A DNA stretch of 64,000 nt from Pseudomonas sp. PB101 (GTDB taxonomy: Bacteria; Pseudomonadota; Gammaproteobacteria; Pseudomonadales; Pseudomonadaceae): contig NZ_RWIR01000007.1 in NCBI RefSeq assembly GCF_009764265.1, forward strand, positions 186,001 through 250,000, given 5' to 3'. Every line of letters starts with the position of its first letter. Within the stretch, counting starts at the first letter, position 1. The position numbers and the translations under genes were made by a program. Below the pieces are notes generated by a model. The model saw only the letters and a list, made by a program, of their open reading frames with translations, was not told where the DNA came from and did no database searches. Below are positions 1 to 7,351 of the stretch, one piece after another.

Positions 1-406
1 TTTTGAAAACCCGATGGGCCCCTAAGTGCAGTTTGTCCAGATCCAACGGGTAGTTCAAACTCTTAACCAGCCGAGCAGCACAAGCGTTCATCACTTCCCC
101 GCCGCCAGTCGACAACCACTGCTGAATCAACCCTTGCTCGCAAGGATCATTTGAATACCACTGATGTTCGGCATCGTAGCGGGTGGCCAGGTAAACAAGT
201 ATCGCTTGAGAGTCTCTCAGCCTCAGCTCGCCATCCTCAAAACAGGGAAGCTCGCCAAAGGGATTTAGCGCTGAGAACGCATCCCGCTTATGTTCTTTAG
301 CGACAAAATCAACAGGCACAAGCTCGGCTTGAAGTCCTAATAAATTCAACATCAGTCGAACCTTGTAACAGCTACCCGACAAAAAATAATCATGCAATCT
401 GATCAT
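1..406 (-). CDS. Glutathione S-transferase-like protein (partial, N-terminal part)
   Basis: About 135 N-terminal residues are present; the C-terminal helical domain lies beyond the left edge. The thioredoxin-fold half shows SGSCYKVR near residue 10, where the glutathione-activating Ser/Cys normally sits, ELPCF with the expected cis-proline near residue 60, and DSQAIL, the usual contact for the glutathione gamma-glutamyl group. It starts at ATG 406, 59 bases after the stop of the flavin monooxygenase on the same strand, so it probably ends that leftward operon. Some GST-family proteins isomerise maleyl-pyruvate or maleyl-acetoacetate in aromatic degradation. That role would suit this neighbourhood but is inferred from position only; a detoxifying GST is equally possible. 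Confidence 0.8.
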   Translation of the reverse strand, partial: MIRLHDYFLSGSCYKVRLMLNLLGLQAELVPVDFVAKEHKRDAFSALNPFGELPCFEDGELRLRDSQAILVYLATRYDAEHQWYSNDPCEQGLIQQWLSTGGGEVMNACAARLVKSLNYPLDLDKLHLGAHRVFK

Positions 407-465
407 ATAAACCCCAGCCAATCTGTGCTGACTACTTAATCATTGGCGTCATTAATCGACGCCCC

Positions 466-1599
466 CTAGAACGGTTGTGACAGGATTTCCTGACTCTCAT
501 GCATGAGCTGCCCGACCTGCTGTGGCGTCGCTTCATGTCGAACTTCCCACTCACACAATTGCACTGAGTTGTTCACCACCATGCTGGCGCGACTCCAACG
601 CCGCGCCATGAATGCTTCAAAGGCATCATTAACCGAACTTGTTTGGGCAAGCGACTCAGCGAGCACCACCGCATCTTCCACCCCCATCGCCGCACCTTGT
701 GCCAAAACGGGGGGACCAGAATGTGCCGCGTCGCCGATGATAATCACCCGTCCCCGGTACCAACGATCCGGCACCAAAACCGTTTCCAACGGCCTTACCG
801 TTATCACGCTGCAAGCGTCCAGGTGTGACAAAGCATCCTGCACAACGGAGCTCGTGTAAGACGCCAGCTTCTCTCTCATCAATCGTGGCAATTCACTTTC
901 TGCCAAGCGAATGTCGTCGGTCTTCGCCTCGATCAAGTAAAGGTAGGATCGGTCCTCGGTGATCGGACAGATACCGACCACGCCAAACTCTCCGCCAAAA
1001 TGCAACTCGGAGGTAAACGTACCCAGGCACCGAGGCACTTCAACTCGCCACGTAAGCTGACCGAGTCTTCGAGGCTTGATCTCAGGGAAAATCTTACCTC
1101 GCACTTGGGAGTAGATGCCGTCAGCCCCAACTACCAGATCGTAATCTTTCACTGCACCATTGCTTAAGGTCACGGTGATGCGATCCGCTTGGTCTGTGTA
1201 GTGATCGAGGGTTACACCCATGTACAAATGGGCACCCAGTTCAACGGCCCGCGAGATTAAAATCTGATGCAGTCCACTGCGAGAAATACCGGCGGTCGAA
1301 GGGTATCCCGCCCCGCCCATGGGTTTGATGGCGTGATGGGCCAACAACGTCCCATCGGGTTTACGCATGTTCAAATACCGCCCAGGTACCGCGACCCGGA
1401 GCATCGCTTGAGAAAGTCCGATTTTTCCAAATGCAGCCAACGCGTTGCCCTGCAGTGACAAACCGACGCCCAGCTGCTCAGACACATCGGCCTTAATTTC
1501 GGCGACATCTGCCGCGATACCTTGCAAGCGTAACGCAATGGCCAGGGTCAACCCCGAGATCCCGGCCCCAACAATGAGAACACCGCGAGAGATATCCAC
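466..1599 (-). CDS. FAD-dependent aromatic monooxygenase (salicylate/3-hydroxybenzoate hydroxylase type)
   Basis: A 377-residue flavoprotein monooxygenase of the class A aromatic hydroxylase family. The three family fingerprints are all visible: the FAD-binding GAGISG at residues 11-16, the GADG motif at 158-161 that contacts FAD and NAD(P)H, and the second FAD motif GDAAH from residue 289. Members hydroxylate an activated aromatic ring using NAD(P)H and O2. The start is GTG at 1597-1599, directly after the stop of the Rieske gene, with GGAGG six bases upstream, so the two are co-transcribed and probably translationally coupled. The substrate cannot be read from sequence; neighbours suggest it acts before ring cleavage. 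Confidence 0.88.
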   Translation of the reverse strand: MDISRGVLIVGAGISGLTLAIALRLQGIAADVAEIKADVSEQLGVGLSLQGNALAAFGKIGLSQAMLRVAVPGRYLNMRKPDGTLLAHHAIKPMGGAGYPSTAGISRSGLHQILISRAVELGAHLYMGVTLDHYTDQADRITVTLSNGAVKDYDLVVGADGIYSQVRGKIFPEIKPRRLGQLTWRVEVPRCLGTFTSELHFGGEFGVVGICPITEDRSYLYLIEAKTDDIRLAESELPRLMREKLASYTSSVVQDALSHLDACSVITVRPLETVLVPDRWYRGRVIIIGDAAHSGPPVLAQGAAMGVEDAVVLAESLAQTSSVNDAFEAFMARRWSRASMVVNNSVQLCEWEVRHEATPQQVGQLMHESQEILSQPF

Positions 1600-2682
1600 T
1601 TAAGCCTCCACGCTACGCGAAGGAATCAACGAGCGTTCCGCTGCCACGCTATCGGCAATAAATCTGCGTGAACGGATATTCGCCTCATCGGATTTCACGC
1701 TGACTTCAGGCGCGTTTTCAGCTCCCAGCGTATCGAACAGAATCTGAATTTCCTCAATAACTACGACGTCTTCCATCAGCAGCCGTCGCAAGTCATCGAA
1801 ACGACCCGGATGTTTATTTTCAAAGGAAGTAGCGAACAACGCGTATTGAACCGTCCGTTTGGGCCCCGCGGGTGTGAGGGCTACGACCAGTTCAAGACGA
1901 CCAGGGGCGGCTTCCGGATCATCCACATCAATGAATTCTTGAGAAATCTGCGCGAGGTGATTTGCGTAGGCTGTCAAGGTCAGTTTGCGGTCAACACGTT
2001 CACCTTTTATGCCCATCGACGCCTTCAGCATGGGAGGCAGTGGCTCATTGGTAAACTCCCGAACCGTAGCGATTCGGCCGCCTGCCACTTCTAGACGGTA
2101 CGGGTGAGTCGCCACGTTACCGGTATCAATTAGCCCATGATGCAAAAATGTGATGTGTGTGGCATCCACCAGGTTTTCTAGCGGCATAAGGTAGTTAGCT
2201 TTTACTTCTAGGGTGATGCCGGGCTCGGAAAACAAGGAGGGGTCAGTCAGCCCCAACTCAAAGTGATCGGGAATCAGACTGGTATCTGCGGACTGGGGAT
2301 CTCCAGGCCAAATCCAGATCCAATGGGAGAGCTCGACGACCGGGTAACTCTTGACGCATAACTTGTTCGGGATAACCCCGCCGGAAGGAATTTCAACGCA
2401 ACGGCCATCGGCGCCAAAACGAATGCCGTGGTAACCACACATCAAAGTATCATTGACAATCCGTCCCGTATCACTGTGTAACGGCATGCCCCGATGTGGG
2501 CAGCGATTAAAAAGTGCCTTCACCTCGCCTGCTTCCGTTCGATACAGCACCACGGGTTCATCGCACACTTCGCGGGCGATAGTTTTCTCACTGTTGACCT
2601 CATGAGACCACGCAATTACATACCATTGATTCTTAGGGTACTCTGCCTGACCTGGTAACATATTCACGCCGTTGACGATCAT
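1600..2682 (-). CDS. Rieske non-heme iron oxygenase, large subunit (VanA-like)
   Basis: A 360-residue oxygenase of the vanillate O-demethylase/dicamba demethylase type. The Rieske centre ligands are C61-x-H63 and C82-x2-H85. The mononuclear iron site is in NLVDATH followed by HH, with D173, H176 and H181 as the bridging aspartate and iron histidines. Such enzymes demethylate methoxy-aromatics or hydroxylate rings, with electrons from a ferredoxin-type reductase, here the divergent gene at 2930. The open frame extends upstream to 2802, but ATG 2682 was chosen because GGGAGG lies four bases before it and the family's N-terminus (a few residues, then YPKNQWYV) begins here. First gene of the leftward operon. 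Confidence 0.9.
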   Translation of the reverse strand: MIVNGVNMLPGQAEYPKNQWYVIAWSHEVNSEKTIAREVCDEPVVLYRTEAGEVKALFNRCPHRGMPLHSDTGRIVNDTLMCGYHGIRFGADGRCVEIPSGGVIPNKLCVKSYPVVELSHWIWIWPGDPQSADTSLIPDHFELGLTDPSLFSEPGITLEVKANYLMPLENLVDATHITFLHHGLIDTGNVATHPYRLEVAGGRIATVREFTNEPLPPMLKASMGIKGERVDRKLTLTAYANHLAQISQEFIDVDDPEAAPGRLELVVALTPAGPKRTVQYALFATSFENKHPGRFDDLRRLLMEDVVVIEEIQILFDTLGAENAPEVSVKSDEANIRSRRFIADSVAAERSLIPSRSVEA

Positions 2683-2778
2683 AACGCCTCCCACTTTATT
2701 GACGATTTGTTGTTTTAAGGGCCGTACGGTCGACGTATTATGCATGACAGAAAACTTGCATTTCGGTGTGTCATTACC

Positions 2779-2792
2779 GTATTTCAAAATAC
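2779..2792. promoter_or_regulatory. Perfect palindrome in the divergent promoter region, candidate operator
   Basis: GTATTT-ca-AAATAC is a perfect 6+6 inverted repeat in the 247-base gap between the divergently read Rieske oxygenase and its reductase. Position and symmetry suit a dimeric repressor or activator controlling both operons. No regulator gene of the cluster lies inside the window, so the protein that binds is unknown. Confidence 0.35.
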
Positions 2793-2929
2793 CTGCTATC
2801 AAAAACTACAATCATGATGTGCTTGCAGCCACAGCCCGGAATGTAGAACTATATTCACAGGCTGTCTTTAACGTGCTGATGCCCGCCCCAAGACAAAAAT
2901 AATACTAAGCAGCCGTATGAGGTTTGCCG

Positions 2930-3883
2930 ATGCTCGACGTAATCATCCACGAAAAAACTGACGAAGCCGAAGGCATCGTCAGCTTGGTATTCCAGGCCCA
3001 GAATGGAACACAACTACCGGCGTATAGTGCTGGATCCCATCTAGATGTGCATTTGCCCAACGGCACTGTCCGGCAGTATTCTTTGTTCAAGCCACTCTCA
3101 AAAGAAACTGCAAACACCTATCAAATAGGTGTACTACTCAGCCCGACCTCCCGCGGGGGATCACGTTGTATCCACGAGCAACTTCAAGTGGGTGATTCGT
3201 TGCGCATAAGTGAACCACGCAACCTGTTCCCTCTTACTCACGAAGCACAGCACTCTGTTTTTTTTGCCGGCGGAATTGGTATTACGCCGATCATGTGCAT
3301 GGCCGAAAGACTTGCAGAAATGGGCTCAACGCTCGAGCTTCATTATTGCAGCAGATCGTTTAACAGTGCCGCGTTTATTCCTCGATTGACAAAAACGCTT
3401 CCGAAGGGAAGTTTGAATGTCTACTTTGACGACAAACCTGCCAATCCATTTAAAGTACGTGAAATCCTGCAGTCACTTCCACCTCAAACTCATCTCTATG
3501 TATGCGGTCCCAGTGGGTTTATGGAGCATGTCCTGAGCAACGCCAAAGCCTTGAGCTGGCCAGACAACCTGCTGCATCGTGAATACTTCAACGGCACTCA
3601 GGACACCCAAAAGGACGGTGCCTTCGAGCTGAAAATCGCTAGTACAGGCCAGCTAATTTCAGTTCCAGCTGGAAAAACGGCGGCACAAAGTCTTATCGAG
3701 GCCGGAGTGAATGTCCCCCTATCATGCGAGCAAGGTGTCTGCGGCACATGCCTGGTGCGGGTGCTGGAAGGCGAGCCGGATCATCAGGATATGTTTTTAA
3801 GTGAAGCTGAACGTGCGCGTAACGACCAATTCACGCCTTGCTGCTCGCGTGCCAAGACATCAACGCTCGTACTGGATCTCTAG
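2930..3883 (+). CDS. Phthalate/vanillate-type oxygenase reductase (FMN or FAD, NAD(P)H, 2Fe-2S)
   Basis: A 317-residue reductase of the VanB/phthalate dioxygenase reductase class that passes electrons from NAD(P)H to a Rieske oxygenase. Domain order: flavin-binding barrel with RQYSL at 48-52, nucleotide-binding domain with GGIGITP at 114-120 and VCGPSGFM near 191, and a C-terminal plant-type ferredoxin domain with C266, C271, C274 and C304 as cluster ligands. ATG 2930 is preferred over TTG 2924, because GAGG lies seven bases upstream of the ATG and only one base before the TTG. It is divergent from the Rieske subunit gene, almost certainly its partner, and heads the rightward operon. Confidence 0.9.
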   Translation: MLDVIIHEKTDEAEGIVSLVFQAQNGTQLPAYSAGSHLDVHLPNGTVRQYSLFKPLSKETANTYQIGVLLSPTSRGGSRCIHEQLQVGDSLRISEPRNLFPLTHEAQHSVFFAGGIGITPIMCMAERLAEMGSTLELHYCSRSFNSAAFIPRLTKTLPKGSLNVYFDDKPANPFKVREILQSLPPQTHLYVCGPSGFMEHVLSNAKALSWPDNLLHREYFNGTQDTQKDGAFELKIASTGQLISVPAGKTAAQSLIEAGVNVPLSCEQGVCGTCLVRVLEGEPDHQDMFLSEAERARNDQFTPCCSRAKTSTLVLDL

Positions 3884-3922
3884 ATAACAAGTGGTGGTCA
3901 ATTTTCAAAAAGGGCCGACATT

Positions 3923-4447
3923 ATGCAACCGCTTCCTGACTTCAAACGCATTGTTACGGGACACGACATCAACGGAAATTCAATCGTTACCCATTACGGT
4001 GTCACGCCCAATATCTTCAAATCAAATAACCTGCCAAACATGATAACTCATGACGTTTGGCGAACCCAGTCACCACCTGCAAGACTACAAGCAGACGATA
4101 ATCACTACTACAAGTCGATCATGACGCGCCCCGAGCCTGGAGGTAGCCTGATGAGGATAGTTGATATTCCACCGGACGAATCACTCCCCCCTATATCGCC
4201 CAAAGAGCTCAGTATTGAAATCCCTAATTTAATTGGTCCCCTCAATAATTTCACCCAAACGCCAATACCACACTCTGACAGCCTCGATTATTGCATTGTG
4301 ATCATTGGCGAGCTATGGCTTATTCTGGACAATGATCAAGTGATGCTCTCGGCTGGGGATACAATCATTCAAAGAAACACGAAACACTCCTGGAGCAACC
4401 GCACCAACAAGATGGCCAGGCTAGCAATTATTGCACTAGACAAATAA
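3923..4447 (+). CDS. Cupin-domain protein
   Basis: A 174-residue single-cupin protein. The second half carries the beta-barrel pattern: HSDSLDYCIVIIGELWLILD, then LSAGDTIIQR, then KHSW, giving the usual G-(x)5-P/D-like and histidine positions for a metal site (H near 118 and H near 154). It is too short to be a gentisate or homogentisate dioxygenase, which have about 340-440 residues. It follows the reductase by 39 bases, with AAAGGG before the ATG. Possible roles are an isomerase or decarboxylase acting on a ring-opened intermediate, or a ligand sensor. The function is unassigned. Confidence 0.75.
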   Translation: MQPLPDFKRIVTGHDINGNSIVTHYGVTPNIFKSNNLPNMITHDVWRTQSPPARLQADDNHYYKSIMTRPEPGGSLMRIVDIPPDESLPPISPKELSIEIPNLIGPLNNFTQTPIPHSDSLDYCIVIIGELWLILDNDQVMLSAGDTIIQRNTKHSWSNRTNKMARLAIIALDK

Positions 4448-4632
4448 TACACACCCAAAACCATCATCAAACCTATGCAATCACCACTGTGCGAGCAGGT
4501 ATTTCAGCACCTGATAGTCACTATTTATAAACTTCGTTATACATCGCTATTCGCATTGACTTATCTTTCCCCCATAAGACTGTGCGCCACACCGAAAACT
4601 CCAATAATAATTAATAACGAGAGGGCTGGCAC

Positions 4633-5694
4633 ATGCCATCCGTCATACCAACTCCGCGCTTTACTTTAGGCAGTTTTTCAGTTGCCGGCTCCCCTGTTTT
4701 TTCTGGAGTGGTGCTAGAGGAAAACGTAATAGCTGTTGAAGGGCTTAGACCCGTATGCCAAAGCTTGGGGCTCTCCACGCCTGCCTCCAACACTCTTTTT
4801 GGTCTTCTGCAGGAGTGGCCCAACAGTTTCCACACTCTCGATACGGTAGTGGCAGAGCTTCGCAATAATCCTCAGCAATACCACGAAGTACGGAAACTGT
4901 TAACCCCTATCAAGCAACTTAAAGTACACGCGCCGCTGGATCGACCGCGTCAGGTTTTATGTTGTGGTGCGAACTACTTTCGCCATGTCGTCGACTTGAT
5001 CGTAGCAGCGGGGCCTGGTGGAACTCCCGAGACGCAAGGCATGACGCCACAAGCACTGCGCAGCTATGCCGAAAATCTGATGCGCGAACGCTCCGCCAAC
5101 GGTGAACCTTATATGTTCTGCAAGCCAGCGGCGACCATCAGTGGTCCATACGACCCTATAACCCTCCCGATTGGCGTGACACAACCTGATTGGGAGCTTG
5201 AGTTGGCCGTGGTAATCGGTCGGCCTGCGCGACACGTAAGTCGCCACAAAGCGCTCGACTATGTCGCTGGGTACACCATCGCGAACGATATCACCAATCG
5301 AGACAAGGTCTGGCGACGCGATGATATGAAAGCCATGGGCACCGACTGGATTGCCTCCAAAGGCAGCGCCACTTATTTGCCGCTCGGGCCCTATTTGATA
5401 CCTGCCCCATTTGTAGACAGTCCGCAAGATCTGCGCCTGGAGCTCAAGCTCAACGGTGAGATCAAACAGGCCGAAACCACCGCAGACATGATTTTCGATG
5501 TCGCCCGACAAATCGAATACCTCTCCTCTCAGCTGCAGCTTTATCCCGGCGACATTATTTGCACGGGCTCGCCCGCCGGCAACGGCGCGCACTATCAACG
5601 ATACCTAAAACATGGGGATGTTCTGGAGTCGTCCATTTCCGGCTTCGGATATCAACGTAACGAGTGCTTTGAAGAACAGAGGACCAAGTCATGA
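4633..5694 (+). CDS. Fumarylacetoacetate hydrolase family protein
   Basis: A 353-residue protein of the FAH superfamily, which hydrolyses C-C bonds or decarboxylates and hydrates diketo acids from ring cleavage. The metal-binding acids are E188 and E190 in DWELELAVVIG and D219 in IANDITNRD. The N-terminal 100 residues form the usual extra domain, and LYPGDIICTGSPAGNG near 305 is the typical C-terminal loop. The start is ATG 4633 after GAGAGGG. The stop overlaps the next start (ATGA at 5691), so the dioxygenase gene downstream is coupled. With that gene it probably performs ring cleavage followed by hydrolysis to a 2-oxo acid; the exact substrate is not readable. The stretch 4448-4632 before it holds no convincing gene. 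Confidence 0.88.
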   Translation: MPSVIPTPRFTLGSFSVAGSPVFSGVVLEENVIAVEGLRPVCQSLGLSTPASNTLFGLLQEWPNSFHTLDTVVAELRNNPQQYHEVRKLLTPIKQLKVHAPLDRPRQVLCCGANYFRHVVDLIVAAGPGGTPETQGMTPQALRSYAENLMRERSANGEPYMFCKPAATISGPYDPITLPIGVTQPDWELELAVVIGRPARHVSRHKALDYVAGYTIANDITNRDKVWRRDDMKAMGTDWIASKGSATYLPLGPYLIPAPFVDSPQDLRLELKLNGEIKQAETTADMIFDVARQIEYLSSQLQLYPGDIICTGSPAGNGAHYQRYLKHGDVLESSISGFGYQRNECFEEQRTKS

Positions 5695-6743
5695 TCAACG
5701 GAATCGAATCGCTAATTTATGCAGTCAACGACCTCAAACTCTGTACTCGCTACTTTGTGGATTTCGGTCTGCCGCTCTTGGAGGAAAGCGATCAACACGC
5801 ACATTTTCGACTGGACGAAGGATCGAACGTCATCCTTCGCCAATTGGGCGACGCAAATCTGCCAACAAGCAGCATCGTGGGTACGGGAGTCCATGAAGTT
5901 ATCTGGGGTGTCGATACAGAAAGCAACTTACAGCGCTTAATTCAAGAACTCGAAGTCGATCGCCCGATCAGGCGCGACGCTGATGGTACCGTGCACCTGC
6001 ATACCGACGATGGTGCTGCAATCGGCCTAAAAGTCTTCCAAAAACAACCGGTAGTCTCGGCCCCCAGTCCGTTGAACTCACCGGGAAACATCAACCGTAT
6101 AAACCAACATCGCAAATGGATTTCAAGAGCACGCCCCAAGACCATTCAGCATGTGGTTTTTCAGACACCCGATGTCGACAAATCGTGGGCTTTCTACCGT
6201 GACCGGCTGCACTTTCGAGTATCCGACATCCAGAAAGGCTTCGGAATCTTTGGCCGAGCTCCTGCTGCCCACGACCACCACAACATCTACTTCCTCAATG
6301 CGCGACTCCCTTTCAAAGGACCCGATGTTTGGGGCATGGACGGTGAATACCGTTTTGACCATGCGAATTTTGGCGTCGACGACCTCGATGAGGTCATGGT
6401 CGGCACCAACCATATGCAGCGTCAAGGTTGGCCCGAATCGCATTGGGGCTTGGGTCGCCATCGCATAGCTTCTTCGCTGTTCGTTTACCTGCCATGCCCC
6501 ACCGGGGGTCAAGCTGAATACGGAGCGGACTCTGATCACCTGGACGATCAGTGGATACCTCGCGTGTGGAACCCGATGTTTGCGTTCTTCAGTTTCATAA
6601 CGCACATGGCGCCTTTCATGATCGAGGAAGCTCCATGGGAATACAGCTACGTGCAGGGTGATCAGGCCGACCGCCTGAGCTTTACCGGCCAACCCCTGGC
6701 CTTGGACGGAACAGTAAACCAGCGACCGCCCCTGAAGATCTGA
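5691..6743 (+). CDS. Vicinal-oxygen-chelate (type I extradiol) dioxygenase-like protein
   Basis: A 350-residue protein with two glyoxalase/bleomycin-type modules, residues about 1-120 and 150-290, as in type I extradiol dioxygenases. The second module shows a plausible iron triad: H154 (TIQHVVFQTPD), H224 (RFDHANFGVDD) and E276 (GGQAEYGAD). These correspond to the His-His-Glu ligands of catechol 2,3-dioxygenase relatives. It likely opens a hydroxylated ring between or beside hydroxyl groups. It overlaps the hydrolase gene by four bases. The C-terminal 60 residues (hydrophobic FAFFSFITHMAPF, then a polar tail) are longer than in standard enzymes. The substrate is unknown. Confidence 0.82.
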   Translation: MINGIESLIYAVNDLKLCTRYFVDFGLPLLEESDQHAHFRLDEGSNVILRQLGDANLPTSSIVGTGVHEVIWGVDTESNLQRLIQELEVDRPIRRDADGTVHLHTDDGAAIGLKVFQKQPVVSAPSPLNSPGNINRINQHRKWISRARPKTIQHVVFQTPDVDKSWAFYRDRLHFRVSDIQKGFGIFGRAPAAHDHHNIYFLNARLPFKGPDVWGMDGEYRFDHANFGVDDLDEVMVGTNHMQRQGWPESHWGLGRHRIASSLFVYLPCPTGGQAEYGADSDHLDDQWIPRVWNPMFAFFSFITHMAPFMIEEAPWEYSYVQGDQADRLSFTGQPLALDGTVNQRPPLKI

Positions 6744-6799
6744 ACGTCAAAGGAGCTTCATGCGCCCCTTGCACTACCTAAACTAGACGGCAGCCCGTG

Positions 6800-7234
6800 A
6801 TGACATCAGAGACCTCCAATATGACATCTGCACTAATGACGCTGCGCGACCACTTGATCGGTCTGGAACGTGAACGATGTGAGGCAATAGCCACAAAAAA
6901 CCATACCCGACTCGTTGAATTGCTGTCGCCTGATCTGCAGCACACTCATACCCGTGGCAACACTGATACACGCGATTCGTACATGACTTATGTGCAAGAG
7001 GTTCTGGACATTCAAAAGGTCGAGAGGCCAGCGCTTGAACTGCACGTCCATGGCGGCACAGCGGTAATGGTAGGCACTCAAATCAATACTGCGAGACTTC
7101 GACAAGGTGATCCGCGTACAGCTCGGGTGGAGTCCAAAATCATCCAGGTCTGGGTTCGCGAACGAGACGGGGAATGGCGAATGCGCTACTTCCAGGCGAC
7201 GGCTCTCGGTGGGCCTGTTTTCCTCGAAGAATAA
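6800..7234 (+). CDS. NTF2-like (SnoaL/DUF4440-type) protein
   Basis: A 144-residue cone-fold protein. The pattern is that of the nuclear-transport-factor-2 superfamily: an N-terminal helix (HLIGLERERCEAIATKN), LVELLSPDLQHTH, then alternating strands ending in IIQVWVRERDGEWRMRYFQA. Family members are small isomerases, hydratases or Rieske small subunits. This one lacks clear resemblance to a ring-hydroxylating beta subunit, and the neighbouring oxygenase is of the alpha-only type, so an isomerase or dehydratase role on a pathway intermediate is more likely. ATG 6800 follows a GTG at 6797; the ribosome site is weak. It lies 56 bases downstream of the dioxygenase gene. Confidence 0.75.
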   Translation: MTSETSNMTSALMTLRDHLIGLERERCEAIATKNHTRLVELLSPDLQHTHTRGNTDTRDSYMTYVQEVLDIQKVERPALELHVHGGTAVMVGTQINTARLRQGDPRTARVESKIIQVWVRERDGEWRMRYFQATALGGPVFLEE

Positions 7235-7351
7235 TCACTCATCAAGCATGCCCGTTTGCTTTTCGGTATGCACTGACGCCACTGACATAAGCCGGCTTCT
7301 GTACAGAAAAATCTGTCGAAGACTCCTTCATTCTCTCAGTAGGAGAATAAA

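Noticed and set aside
4475..4669. 64-codon frame between the cupin and the FAH gene
   Set aside because: It overlaps the FAH start, has no ribosome site and no family resemblance.
1..6743. Firm assignment to the gentisate or homogentisate pathway
   Set aside because: The cupin (174 residues) is too short for a gentisate or homogentisate dioxygenase and the ring-opening enzyme is of another fold; the substrate cannot be named.
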